Assembly: GCA_044224215.1 (NCBI GenBank)
Contig: JBGAKX010000021.1
Coordinates: forward strand, 1 to 44,552
Direction of reading: 5' to 3'
DNA from: DAOMFM01 sp035429825
Lineage (GTDB): Bacteria > Acidobacteriota > Blastocatellia > UBA7656 > JADIYM01
DNA: 44,552 nucleotides
Shown here: positions 31,848 through 40,659 of the stretch, piece after piece
How the letters are laid out: each line of letters starts with the position of its first letter
Numbering within the stretch: position 1 is the first letter of the stretch
Program-made: the position numbers and the translations under genes
The notes under the pieces: generated by a model
Database searches by the model: none
Told to the model about the DNA's origin: nothing
What the model saw: the letters and a program-made list of their open reading frames with translations, nothing else

Positions 31848-33935
31848 CTACCCCGAAGCCATGGCGGGCGACACCTGTCGACGTGCGCGCTCGGCGAGCG
31901 AGCGCCTGGTGTCGCCGGATTGCGCGGCGGCGATCGTCGTCCGGATCGTCGCGGGAAGCGACACACGGCCGTGAAATACGAGACCCGACGACGCTGTCTT
32001 CCGGCCGTATCCGCGCGACACGAACCGCTCGTCGGTTCTGGGCTCGGCGCCGAGCGTGCCCGAGATCGACAACGCGATCAACGGAGCGCGGCGTTCGGCG
32101 TCCTCCACGACGATGCACGCGCCGTCGCGACTCGTCGTGCAGCCGGCATCGAGCGTGAACGACAACTCGACGCCGTGGTCGGCGGCGCCTACGAGCCGGT
32201 CCTCGATGACGAGAATCGCCGCCGCCTTGTCCAGATGAAACGTCCTGCGGTGGACGACCGGGTCGGCGAGCCGCTCGTATCCGTGATGCTCGGCAGTCAG
32301 CGTGTCGGCGTCGTCCGTTGATTCCCAGGAGAGCACGGACGGCGCCGGATCTTCGCCGAGCGCGAAATACGCCCCGGGGAGAAACGGCGAGATCTCCTCG
32401 CCGTCGACGCGAATCGTGGCGTGGGCGAGCGTCTCGCGGAACCGGTTCCGCCATTCCTCGCTCGCCGTGTAGACATAGCTCCCCGGATCGACGATGACCG
32501 GGCGGCCGGCGGCGAATAGGTCAAAGCTCAATGTATCGTTATGGTTATGGGAGCCGCGGCCACTGATGCCGTGACCTCCGCAGTCTGCGACCACGACGAA
32601 ATCCGCCGAGCGCATCACGTACAGACCGCCGTCGGGGAAGGCCCTCGATCGTGGCGTGTCCGACATAGCGCGCAGGCTCTCGAACGTATCCCATCCCTCG
32701 AGCCCGAACAGCCACAGGGCGTCCTCGGACATCCGGTGGCTCGTCTTGTACGACTGCACCTCGAACAGCACCGCGGCAACCGGCAGCAGGTGCGCGGTCT
32801 CGGCAGGCCCGCGCTCGCTCCACGCAAACAGCCGGCCGTCGTCGCTGTCGCCGATGATCGGCATCGTCCCGTCGGGGCGCGTGATGTGGTGGACCACGTC
32901 GAACATGCCGCGCAGCCGCCGGAGCACTTCGTCGGGAATCTCGAGCCCCGACTCGCGCGCAAGCAGGACCGTGTGCAACACGAGCTCGAGCACGAACCGG
33001 TGATACCCGGTCGACGCTTCGTAGTCGGTGCCGTCGGGATTGACCTGTTTGAGCACTTCGTCGAGAAACTGCGGCCACGCAAACTCGACCCACGCAGAGG
33101 ACGGAGGCAGCGCCGGCGCGCCGAGGCCGATGAAGAGCAGGCCGACGAGATCGGACAGGTAGTGGTTACTCGTGACGCGGTGCGAGAACTCGAGGTTGTC
33201 CTCGATGAAGCGTCCGTGCTCGACGAGCGTCGCTGCCACTCGCGGGCCGAGATGCCCGAGCGACTCGGCGCCCGACGCGAGCCGGAGCGCGGTCACGATG
33301 TTCGCCGCGCGGATGCCGGCCTCCATCGCGTTCGTCCAGTTCGGCCCGAACTCGACCGGGTTCTCGTCGATCCACGACGTCAGCTGGGCGCCGATCTCGG
33401 CGGCGAACCGCTCCTCGCCTGTGATGGCGTACGCCCGGCCGAGCACGACCAGATGCTGAAGCCGGTTGAACTCCCAGACGCGGCGAATGTCCGAGTCGTC
33501 GGGATGGAGCGTCTCGAGCGCCGTGTAATGGTCGACCGGCCATTGCCGGCCGGACTCGTAGTCGCGGCGCCAGTCGATGAACTTGCCGAACTGCACCGCG
33601 TCTCCGCCAAATGGCCGCAACTCGTGATTCCAGACGTGTTCGGCCTCACGGAGCGTCCCGGCGGCGGCCTCGGGAAACAGATCTCTGAGGAGCTCGCCGG
33701 TCGCGCGCGGGTCACGAAGTCCGGGCGCCGTTGGTTTCAGGTCGAGCGAGGCCGACGCGAGCTCGGCGGCAAGACGCGCCGGGGCCTTTGAATGCGCCGA
33801 TCCGCGCGCCGCCTGTGAGGCGCGCTTCCGCCGCTTGAGCTGCTCCTTTGCCCTGCGGGCGGCTTCGTGTGCAAGCTCGCCCGCCGTCATCCCGCGGGCT
33901 TTCTCCCGCAGTCTCCGCAGCGTCCCCCCTGGCAT
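31848..33935 (-). CDS. Heparinase II/III-family protein (alginate lyase-like)
   Basis: 695 residues from the ATG at 33935 (MPGGTLRRLREKARGMTAGEL, a common beginning for this group). An N-terminal alpha/alpha-toroid (about 80-390) has NWTNAMEAGIRAANI and HRVTSNHYLSDLVGL; the C-terminal beta-sandwich (about 410-680) has the typical GRGSHNHNDTLSFDLFAAGRP... region with its histidine, and VIVDPGSYVY. Family members eliminate uronic-acid-containing polysaccharides or act in exopolysaccharide loci. No signal peptide is evident, so it may act inside the cell or be exported otherwise. The start is 6 bases after a TATCCT. Confidence 0.88.
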   Translation of the reverse strand: MPGGTLRRLREKARGMTAGELAHEAARRAKEQLKRRKRASQAARGSAHSKAPARLAAELASASLDLKPTAPGLRDPRATGELLRDLFPEAAAGTLREAEHVWNHELRPFGGDAVQFGKFIDWRRDYESGRQWPVDHYTALETLHPDDSDIRRVWEFNRLQHLVVLGRAYAITGEERFAAEIGAQLTSWIDENPVEFGPNWTNAMEAGIRAANIVTALRLASGAESLGHLGPRVAATLVEHGRFIEDNLEFSHRVTSNHYLSDLVGLLFIGLGAPALPPSSAWVEFAWPQFLDEVLKQVNPDGTDYEASTGYHRFVLELVLHTVLLARESGLEIPDEVLRRLRGMFDVVHHITRPDGTMPIIGDSDDGRLFAWSERGPAETAHLLPVAAVLFEVQSYKTSHRMSEDALWLFGLEGWDTFESLRAMSDTPRSRAFPDGGLYVMRSADFVVVADCGGHGISGRGSHNHNDTLSFDLFAAGRPVIVDPGSYVYTASEEWRNRFRETLAHATIRVDGEEISPFLPGAYFALGEDPAPSVLSWESTDDADTLTAEHHGYERLADPVVHRRTFHLDKAAAILVIEDRLVGAADHGVELSFTLDAGCTTSRDGACIVVEDAERRAPLIALSISGTLGAEPRTDERFVSRGYGRKTASSGLVFHGRVSLPATIRTTIAAAQSGDTRRSLAERARRQVSPAMASG

Positions 33936-33941
33936 GCCGAC

Positions 33942-33947
33942 AGGATA
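33942..33947 (-). promoter_or_regulatory. Extended -10 giving a leaderless start for the heparinase-like gene
   Basis: On the minus strand: TGT then TATCCT (33942-33947), 6 bases before the ATG at 33935. The palindrome beginning at 33950 adjoins it, so the palindrome arm occupies the place of the spacer and -35. Confidence 0.3.
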
Positions 33948-33949
33948 AC

Positions 33950-34071
33950 AGAGCTGAGTGCGGTAGCGCTCAGGCCCCAACGTTCGTTTCGCGCGGTTGT
34001 CGAAGTGGTCGGTGCCTCGAGCGCTGATCGGTAGCGTCACTTGGGGCCTGAGCGCTACCGCGCTCAGCTCT
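33950..34071. repeat. 122-base palindromic element E in a divergent promoter region
   Basis: Arms 33950-33980 and 34041-34071 match as reverse complements at 30 of 31 positions (ends AGAGCTGAG and CTCAGCTCT; inner part GCTCAGGCCCCAA). The 60-base centre has no similar symmetry. It could be a MITE-like insertion or a large regulatory hairpin. Confidence 0.85.
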
Positions 34072-34117
34072 GATCGGAAGGTTGGGCTTCTTCGGTCCGT
34101 TGTGCGAAACTGCCCAC

Positions 34118-34906
34118 GTGCTCGACGTCGCCATCCGCGCGGCCCGCGAAGCCGGGGCGATCCTGCTCGCAAACCTTGGTCGCCGCATCGAGATCAGTCA
34201 CAAGGGGCCGATCGATCTCGTCACCGAGGTCGATCTCGCGTCCGAGCGCCTCATCAAGGAGATCATCTCCACGCACTACCCGCGTCACGAGATCCTCGGC
34301 GAAGAGGACGGTCTCGGAGGAGGCGGCTCCGATTCGGGCGTGCGATGGATCGTCGACCCGCTCGACGGAACCACGAACTACGCGCACGGCTACCCGTGTT
34401 TCTGCGTGTCGATCGCGGTCGAGCGCGACGGCGAAGTGATCATCGGCGTGGTATACGACCCGACGCGCGACGAGCTCTTTGTCGCCGAGCGCGGCGCCGG
34501 CGCGACGCTCAACAACCGGCCGATCGCCGTGTCGCCGACGCGACCGCTCAAACAGTCGTTGCTGGTCACGGGTTTCCCCTACAGCATTTCAAAAGAACGG
34601 TTTACGAACCTCGGTCACTTCGAGGATTTCTGTCTTCACGGTCAGGCCGTGCGGCGGGACGGGTCGGCCGCGCTCGATCTGTGCTACGTGGCATGCGGAC
34701 GGTTCGACGGATTCTGGGAGCTGGCGCTCAAGCCGTGGGACACCGCGGCGGGCGCGCTGCTGGTCGCGGAAGCGGGAGGGCGCGTGACAAACTTCGGCGG
34801 AGAGCGGTTCGACATCTACCGTCCGGCGTGCGTCGCCAGCAACGCGCACATCCACGACGAGATGCTGGACGTCATCAGGTTGCGACATCATGAAGAGAGC
34901 GATTGA
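34118..34906 (+). CDS. Inositol-monophosphatase-family phosphatase (SuhB/CysQ-like)
   Basis: 262 residues from the GTG at 34118, which gives (M)LDVAIRAAREAGAILL, the normal family start; a TTG at 34082 in the same frame is not favoured. Metal and substrate motifs: DLVTEVDLASERLI, GEEDG, WIVDPLDGTTNYAHG (the signature WxxDPLDGTxN) and WDTAAGALLVAEAGG near the C-terminus. Reaction: magnesium-dependent removal of phosphate from inositol phosphate or related sugar phosphates. A weak promoter-like pair (TTGGGC-N18-GAAACT) ends 6 bases before the GTG. It overlaps the next gene by 17 bases. Confidence 0.95.
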   Translation: MLDVAIRAAREAGAILLANLGRRIEISHKGPIDLVTEVDLASERLIKEIISTHYPRHEILGEEDGLGGGGSDSGVRWIVDPLDGTTNYAHGYPCFCVSIAVERDGEVIIGVVYDPTRDELFVAERGAGATLNNRPIAVSPTRPLKQSLLVTGFPYSISKERFTNLGHFEDFCLHGQAVRRDGSAALDLCYVACGRFDGFWELALKPWDTAAGALLVAEAGGRVTNFGGERFDIYRPACVASNAHIHDEMLDVIRLRHHEESD

Positions 34907-35763
34907 GCGATTCGTCCTGCTCGGAGTTCTTGCAGGCTGCTGTGCGGTCACGGCGGCGGCGCAGTCCATTCCGAGAGGATTCGAGGCCGCAGTCGCCGCC
35001 GAGACCGCTGACGGCGTGAAGCTCGTCGCGTCGGCCGAGACCACGACGTATGCCGGCACGTACATGGCGGCCGTCTACCAGCTGCCCGAATCTGACAAGG
35101 ACGATTCTGGCTACCAGAGGTTGAAGGTGCACTTCCTGCCGCCCGGCGCGGTGATGGTCCGCACGATGAGTCTCTACACCGAGGCGCACGTCGGTCTCGG
35201 CACGTACGAGGACGGGGACACGGTTTTCACGGACATTAATAATGATGGAAAGATCGAGCTGATCGCGAGCGTCGCCAACGGCGGCAATTGCTGGAACTGC
35301 TCGCAGGTGCTGATCTACGCGCTCGACGGGCCGGACCTGCGCTGGCTTGCGGCCGAGCCGATGACGATTTCGGATGTGACGGGCGACGGCGTACCCGATC
35401 TGCTGGTCGGCGACACGCGGTGGGAGAGCTACGGGAACTTCTCGCACGCGGGAGCGCCCGGTGGAACGATGGTCTACAAGTGGGATTCGGGACGCTATGT
35501 GTTCGCGGGCGCCGAGGCATCGGGATTCTACAACTCGATGCTCGACCGGATTCGGGCTGATCTTCCCGACGCGATCAAGCAGATCAATGCGGATGACGCG
35601 CTCAGCGACGAGATGTACGTTGGGCGAGTACGTCAAGACCGACGACATGCGGCGGCGGCGCAACGAGGTGCTGAAGGACTTCCTGAGCGGCGAGAGCTCG
35701 AAGCTGCTGGAGACGCCGCGACGGGGACAGCCGCTCGAGAAGCCGTCGAAGATCGGTGGGTAG
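34890..35763 (+). pseudogene. FG-GAP/VCBS-like exported (lipo)protein gene with an apparent frameshift
   Basis: ATG at 34890. The signal region contains LLGVLAGC, a possible lipobox (Cys17), or alternatively cleavage at AAA-QS. Two calcium-loop FG-GAP-like motifs follow: DINNDGKIELIA and DVTGDGVPDLLV. Up to about residue 243 (EMY, near 35620) the frame looks natural. After that, this frame becomes Arg-rich and runs through a family A repeat into the next gene, while the +1 frame continues naturally as LGEYVKTDDMRRRRNEVLKD and stops at 35763. One extra base near 35612-35625 would explain this. It may be a true mutation or a sequence/assembly error; the repaired protein would have about 290 residues. 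Confidence 0.75.
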
Positions 35764-35803
35764 ACGGAAGTGTTTCGAGCCACACGCAGAGTCGCTGCTC
35801 GCT

Positions 35804-35897
35804 AAAGCGCCGTCGCGCTTCACTTGCCGGCGCACTCCAAAGGCGCGCACGGCTCCTTGGAGTGCGCCGGCAAGCCCAACGGGCGCGACGGCGCTTT
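35804..35897. repeat. Palindromic repeat family A, copy 3 (full hairpin)
   Basis: Arms about 35804-35841 and 35854-35897 pair as reverse complements, beginning AAAGCGCC and ending GGCGCTTT. It lies between convergent genes, 4 bases from the stop codon of the M1 aminopeptidase. Confidence 0.9.
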
Positions 35898-35901
35898 CGG
35901 G

Positions 35902-37623
35902 TCACTCGTCCACGACCTTCAGAAGCCAGTCATGCGGGTCGATCGTGATGCCCGTGGGCGCGGTCGCGCACCGGAAGCGATAGACGTTCTCCTTCGCGTC
36001 GACCATCACCCGCTCGATCCGCGCGCCCCGGCGGGTCGCGATCTGGATGTCGACCGGCATCCTGAAAACGGGAACCAGGTCCGTGACGGCCTGAACCTGC
36101 CGCACGCGAACCTCGACGAATTTCGTCACCGGGTCCCACGTCGACGACAGCTCGAACTCGGGATAACCGGCCTTGGCGGTCCACTCGTCAAAGAACCAGC
36201 CGAGCTTCTGGCCGCTGGCCTCCTCCATCGCGCTCTGGAAGTCCCCGGTCGTCACGATTCCGTAGGCGTTGCGCGTGCCGTAGAGCTTCAGCCCGCGCCA
36301 GAACGCGACGTCGCCGACGACGTAGCGCAGCATGTGCAGGACAAGCGCTCCCTTGGGGTAGAGAACACCGTCAAAGAACAGGTCGAACGGCGCCCGGTAC
36401 ACGTTGTAGACGAGAGGTCGCGACCGGCTCGCCGTGCTGCGGATGTGCTCGCGCACGGTGTCGCGAATCCGTGCGCGAAACGCGGCCGTTCCGCGCGCGT
36501 GTTCGGTCCACAACAGGTCGAAATAGGTCGCAAACCCCTCGTTCAGCCACGCATGCGACCAGTCGCGGCACGTGACGAGGTCGCCCCACCACTGGTGCGC
36601 GAGCTCGTGCGCCACGAGGTTGTCGGCGACGTCCGCCGTTTCGGTTGGCGTGTCGAGCAGCATCGTGTCCTCGAGCGTCGTCGCCGACGTGTTCTCCATG
36701 CCGCCGAACATGAAGTGGCCGAGAACGATCTGCGAGTACTTGGGCCACGGATAGTCGATGCCGATTTTTCGCGTGAAGTACTCGAGCATCCGCGGCGTTC
36801 GCCCGAACGTTGCGCGAGCGAACTGCGCCTTGTCCCTGGGGACGAAGTACGTCACCGGGCGGCCGCGCCACGAATCGTGAATCTCGGCAAAATCGCCGCC
36901 GGCAACCATGATCAGGTAGGCGGCGTTCGGCCGGCTCTGACGCCAGTGCAGCGTTCGCGTTCCGTCGCCGTTCGCGCGCGAGTCGACGAGCTCGCCGTTC
37001 GATAGACCGGCAAACTTCTGATCGATCGTCATCACAAGGTCGGACGTTGCCTTGTCGTTCGGCTCGTCCCAGCACGGGAACCAGTAGTGGTTGTCATTCG
37101 TTTCGCCCTGGGACCAGAACTGCGCCGGTTCGGACTTTGGCGGGTCGCCCTGTTTGAAGAAGTAGAGCCCGCGTTTCGGCGTCGCCGTGTAGCGGACCGT
37201 CACCGTCAGCGGCTCGCCCTTCGTGTAGTCACGGTCGAGCGTGACGGCGAGCTTTTCGCGCGTGTCGTCGACGGTGAACGGAAGGTCCGGCCCGTTGGCG
37301 AGCCGGACGCTCGCGACGTCCAGGTCGCCCGCGTCGAGCTCCAGCACGCGAAATCCGTCCGACAACGGCGCGAGCCTGACCGAGGTCGTGCCGTCGACCG
37401 ACTGCGTGTCAATGTCGAAGCGGAGGTCGATGTCGTAGTGCTCGACGTCATAGACCCGTGGCCGCTCGGTGTGCGCAACGAGCGGCAGAGGATCGGCGCC
37501 AGGCAGCTCCGCAACGGCCGATTTCGAGACCGGCGTCTGGCGCACGCCCGCCGAGATCGGCGCAATCAACACGGTGACGAGGACCAGAACCCACGCCGTT
37601 TTGAACACGCAAACCCTTGCCAC
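35902..37623 (-). CDS. M1-family zinc aminopeptidase, exported
   Basis: 573 residues from a GTG at 37623. This start lies 7 bases after TACAAT and gives MARVCVFKTAWVLVLVTVLI, a good signal peptide; an ATG three codons upstream overlaps that -10, and the frame is open to 37689. Catalytic features: the amino-terminal-recognition motif GGMEN (307-311), the zinc site HELAH (339-343) and the third ligand Glu362 in NEGFATY. The N-terminal beta domain (about 55-250) includes HYWFPCWDEPND, typical of M1. Expected role: removal of N-terminal residues from peptides in the periplasm or outside. The usual long C-terminal helical domain is short, as in bacterial LTA4H-like members. Confidence 0.95.
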   Translation of the reverse strand: MARVCVFKTAWVLVLVTVLIAPISAGVRQTPVSKSAVAELPGADPLPLVAHTERPRVYDVEHYDIDLRFDIDTQSVDGTTSVRLAPLSDGFRVLELDAGDLDVASVRLANGPDLPFTVDDTREKLAVTLDRDYTKGEPLTVTVRYTATPKRGLYFFKQGDPPKSEPAQFWSQGETNDNHYWFPCWDEPNDKATSDLVMTIDQKFAGLSNGELVDSRANGDGTRTLHWRQSRPNAAYLIMVAGGDFAEIHDSWRGRPVTYFVPRDKAQFARATFGRTPRMLEYFTRKIGIDYPWPKYSQIVLGHFMFGGMENTSATTLEDTMLLDTPTETADVADNLVAHELAHQWWGDLVTCRDWSHAWLNEGFATYFDLLWTEHARGTAAFRARIRDTVREHIRSTASRSRPLVYNVYRAPFDLFFDGVLYPKGALVLHMLRYVVGDVAFWRGLKLYGTRNAYGIVTTGDFQSAMEEASGQKLGWFFDEWTAKAGYPEFELSSTWDPVTKFVEVRVRQVQAVTDLVPVFRMPVDIQIATRRGARIERVMVDAKENVYRFRCATAPTGITIDPHDWLLKVVDE

Positions 37624-37630
37624 GAAAGGC

Positions 37631-37636
37631 ATTGTA
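37631..37636 (-). promoter_or_regulatory. Extended -10 giving a leaderless start for the M1 aminopeptidase
   Basis: On the minus strand: TGC followed by TACAAT (37631-37636, 5/6), then 7 bases to the GTG at 37623. The nearby ATG at 37632 would overlap the -10 box itself, which argues for the GTG. Confidence 0.45.
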
Positions 37637-37766
37637 GCAGCAGATCGGGCGCGTGCCGACCCTCCTAGAACTCTTTTAGGCAATCGCATGAACTCCCTAA
37701 AGATATTAACGGGGGGTCGAACCCACTATGGGAACCGTTGCACATCACTCTCGGAGGTTCCCCCCA

Positions 37767-40613
37767 ATGAACGCACGTTTCAACCGCACCTTGGCTCTGA
37801 CGCTTGCACTCGCACTCAACGCCGTCCCGGCGGTGCTGGCCTCGAATCATACCGCGCCCGTGGCGGTCTCAACCGCCCGACCCGCGCTCGACAGAGACGG
37901 TGCGCTTGCGGCGTACGGCGACCTCTCGCTCGCATACGAAGCAAATCGCGGCCAGGCTGACCCTTCCGTTCGGTACACCGCGCACAGCACGCAGGGAACG
38001 CTTGCCCTCACGGACGATGCGGCACTGTTCGTAACCGAAGGCGGCACGATCACGATGCGCTTCGGCACACCCGAGTCCGTCACGTCGTCCGACCTGCTTC
38101 CCGGAATGACCAACTACCTGATCGGCAACGACCCGGCCAAGTGGCATACGGATGTACCCTCGTTCGGCAGGATCACGTACAACAGCGTGTTCCCCGGCGT
38201 GGACCTCGTGTTCTACGGGACGAACGACCTTCCGGAATACGACTTCGTCGTGGCGCCCGGCGCGGATCCTAGTGCGATCGACGTCGAGTTCGACGGCGTT
38301 TCGGCGATTCACGTCGACGAGACGGGCGCGCTGGTGCTTGCGACAGCCGGCGGCGACGTCCGGCACGAGCGTCCCTTCATCTATCAGGAGACGGGCGGCG
38401 AGCGCGTACAGATTCAGGGCATGTACGAAATCGTTGGCGCGCACGTGAAGTTCACGGTCGCAGGCTACGATCGCAGCAAGCCGCTCGTGATCGACCCCGC
38501 GCTCAAGTATGCGACCTATGTCGGCGGCAATAGTGATGACCGGGTCAAGGGCCTCGCTATCGACTCGTCCGGGAATGCCTGCATCGTCGGTTTTACCAAT
38601 TCCTCGAATTTTCCGGTGGCCGGCCAGATTGCCAACAATCTAAGCGGTCAGGACGCGTTCGTCACCAAATTGAACAGCACGGGAACCGGGGTTGTGTTTT
38701 CGACCTACTATGGCGGCGGGAATACCGACAACTTCAATGGCGTTGCGATCGACAGCACGGGTCGCATATTCGCGGTTGGATCCTCTGCCTCGAATGACGC
38801 CCCGACGCCGAACGGTTACGACACGAACCCGAACGGTCTGGATGCAATCCTTGTCGTCCTCAACTCGAGCGGTTCGTCGGTTCTCTACGGCACCTTCATC
38901 GGTGGCGACAACAACGACATCGGGGATGCGGTTGCTGTCGACATCCACGGCAACGTCTACATGGCCGGCGAGACGCTCGAGACCCAGGGCATTCTGGGAA
39001 GGTTCCCGACCGAGAGCCCGTCGTCGCTCGATCCGTTCCAGGACAATTATGGTGGCGGCAGGTCCGATGCCTTCGTCACGAAGTTCGATCCCGACGAGAC
39101 CGGAAACACATCGCTTGTCTACTCGACCCTGCTCGGCGGCAGCGAGGGCGAAGGCGTCGAAGCGATCACGGTCGACGCGAACGAGCGCGCCTATGTGTGT
39201 GGCTACACCGAATCGACGAACTTCCCGCGGCTCAACGCGATCCGGAACACCTTCGGCGGCGGAACCGAAGACGGCTTCATCACCAAGTTCAATGCCGACG
39301 GCACGACCGTGTTCTACTCGACGTTTTTCGGCGGCAGCGCCATTGATGAGGCATTGGGGATCGCGCTCGACACGAGCGCGGGCGACAACCGTCCGGTCGT
39401 GTGCGGTTTCACGACCTCGACCAACATTCCAACGCAGCTGCCGGTGCAGTCGTCCAAGAACGGCCCCCAGGACGCGTGGGTGTGCAAGCTGAACGACGCC
39501 GGCAACCAGTTCATCTACTCCACGTACTTTGGCGGCCCGGGCAACGACGCAGCCCAGGCTCTCACCACCGATTCGCTTGGGAACTCGTACTTCACAGGCT
39601 TCTCGAACAACGCGTACCCGTTGGTCAATCCGATTCCCATCAACGGCACCACCGCTACGACAGGTGCCACGATGACGATATTCAGCACGACAGGAGCGGT
39701 TCTGCGTTCGACGTGTATCGCGACTGGCAACGGCACCGGGATCGCGGTCGACGACGTCGGTGACGTATACGTCGCCGGAACGACAAGCTCGACGGCGTTT
39801 CCCGTGACGCCAGGCGCATTCCAGCCCAATTTCGGCGGCGCTCCAAATGACGTGTTTGCATTGAAGTTCGACATGACGAACGACGACACGGTCGGCGTGT
39901 TCAAGCCGGGCACGCGACAGTTCCAGCTGCGCAACTCGAATACGGGTGGCCCGGCTGAACTGACGGCGACGTTCGGTATCGCCGGCGACAAGCCCATCGT
40001 CGGCGACTGGGACGGCAACGGCACCACCACGATTGGCGTCTACACGCCGTCGACGGGGACGTTCGCGATCAGGAACTCGAACACGAACGGCACGCCAGAC
40101 GCGACGTTTGCCTTTGGCGCCCCCAACCTCATTCCGATCTCGGGAGACTGGGACGGCGATGGCGACGACACGATCGGCGTGTTCGACCCGGTGACGGGCG
40201 CCTACTTCCTGAAGAACTCGCTCGCGGGAGGCAACGCGGACATCACGCTGAACTTCGGCCCCGGCGGCCAGGGCGCGATCCCCGTGGCCGGCGACTGGAA
40301 CGGCGACGGCGTGGATACGATCGGGTTCTACGTTCCCTCGACGCGGACGTTCTTCCTCAGGAACCAGAACGCGGGCGGCAACGCGGATCTTCAGTTCGTG
40401 TTCGGCCCGTCAGCCGCAACACCGGTGGCAGGCGACTGGAACGGCGACGGGATAGACACCGTCGCGACATTCTCGCGAATCTCGTTCCTGCCACAGCTCC
40501 AGGGAATGAAGTTCACGTTCACGAACGTGAACGCAGCAGGAACCGGCGAGTTCACCGTTGCATTTGGTGTGTCCGGGGATCTCGCCATCGTCGGAAACTG
40601 GGACGGTCAGTAG
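37767..40613 (+). CDS. Large secreted SBBP beta-propeller protein with C-terminal FG-GAP-like repeats
   Basis: 948 residues. The ATG at 37767 has GGAGGT (37753-37758) 8 bases upstream and begins a signal peptide (MNARFNRTLALTLALALNAV). Residues about 45-245 form the N-terminal domain usual in this group (YEANRGQADPSVRYTA, then RITYNSVFPGVDLVFYG). Residues about 250-700 are SBBP repeats (YSTYFGGPGNDAAQALTTDS, VYVAGTTSSTAFPVTPGAFQ). The C-terminal 240 residues hold five repeats of about 47 residues containing GDWDGDGxDTIGV, calcium-loop motifs as in FG-GAP/VCBS proteins. Probably an extracellular or surface protein; partner or ligand unknown. I see no PEP-CTERM or other sorting tail. A weak TTTAGG/CCTAAA inverted repeat lies upstream at about 37673-37700. 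Confidence 0.9.
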   Translation: MNARFNRTLALTLALALNAVPAVLASNHTAPVAVSTARPALDRDGALAAYGDLSLAYEANRGQADPSVRYTAHSTQGTLALTDDAALFVTEGGTITMRFGTPESVTSSDLLPGMTNYLIGNDPAKWHTDVPSFGRITYNSVFPGVDLVFYGTNDLPEYDFVVAPGADPSAIDVEFDGVSAIHVDETGALVLATAGGDVRHERPFIYQETGGERVQIQGMYEIVGAHVKFTVAGYDRSKPLVIDPALKYATYVGGNSDDRVKGLAIDSSGNACIVGFTNSSNFPVAGQIANNLSGQDAFVTKLNSTGTGVVFSTYYGGGNTDNFNGVAIDSTGRIFAVGSSASNDAPTPNGYDTNPNGLDAILVVLNSSGSSVLYGTFIGGDNNDIGDAVAVDIHGNVYMAGETLETQGILGRFPTESPSSLDPFQDNYGGGRSDAFVTKFDPDETGNTSLVYSTLLGGSEGEGVEAITVDANERAYVCGYTESTNFPRLNAIRNTFGGGTEDGFITKFNADGTTVFYSTFFGGSAIDEALGIALDTSAGDNRPVVCGFTTSTNIPTQLPVQSSKNGPQDAWVCKLNDAGNQFIYSTYFGGPGNDAAQALTTDSLGNSYFTGFSNNAYPLVNPIPINGTTATTGATMTIFSTTGAVLRSTCIATGNGTGIAVDDVGDVYVAGTTSSTAFPVTPGAFQPNFGGAPNDVFALKFDMTNDDTVGVFKPGTRQFQLRNSNTGGPAELTATFGIAGDKPIVGDWDGNGTTTIGVYTPSTGTFAIRNSNTNGTPDATFAFGAPNLIPISGDWDGDGDDTIGVFDPVTGAYFLKNSLAGGNADITLNFGPGGQGAIPVAGDWNGDGVDTIGFYVPSTRTFFLRNQNAGGNADLQFVFGPSAATPVAGDWNGDGIDTVATFSRISFLPQLQGMKFTFTNVNAAGTGEFTVAFGVSGDLAIVGNWDGQ

Positions 40614-40623
40614 GCGTAGGGCA

Positions 40624-40659
40624 CTCGTGCGGAGGTCGCGTTCACGGCCTCCGCACGAG
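40624..40659. terminator. Bidirectional hairpin between convergent genes
   Basis: A 12-base perfect stem, CTCGTGCGGAGG (40624-40635) with CCTCCGCACGAG (40648-40659), and a 12-base loop. It starts 10 bases after the SBBP gene stop and includes the last codons and stop of the COG0523 GTPase gene. There is no T-tract on either strand, so termination is inferred from position and stem strength. Confidence 0.6.

Noticed and set aside
34890..35948. Full 352-residue reading of the FG-GAP protein in one frame
   Set aside because: After about residue 243 it loses protein-like composition, crosses a palindromic repeat and overlaps the opposite gene; a frameshift explains the data better.
37633..37766. 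Riboswitch or sigma-54 promoter before the SBBP gene
   Set aside because: I could not match a known riboswitch core or GG-N10-GC spacing; only a weak 6-base inverted repeat and a Shine-Dalgarno are visible.
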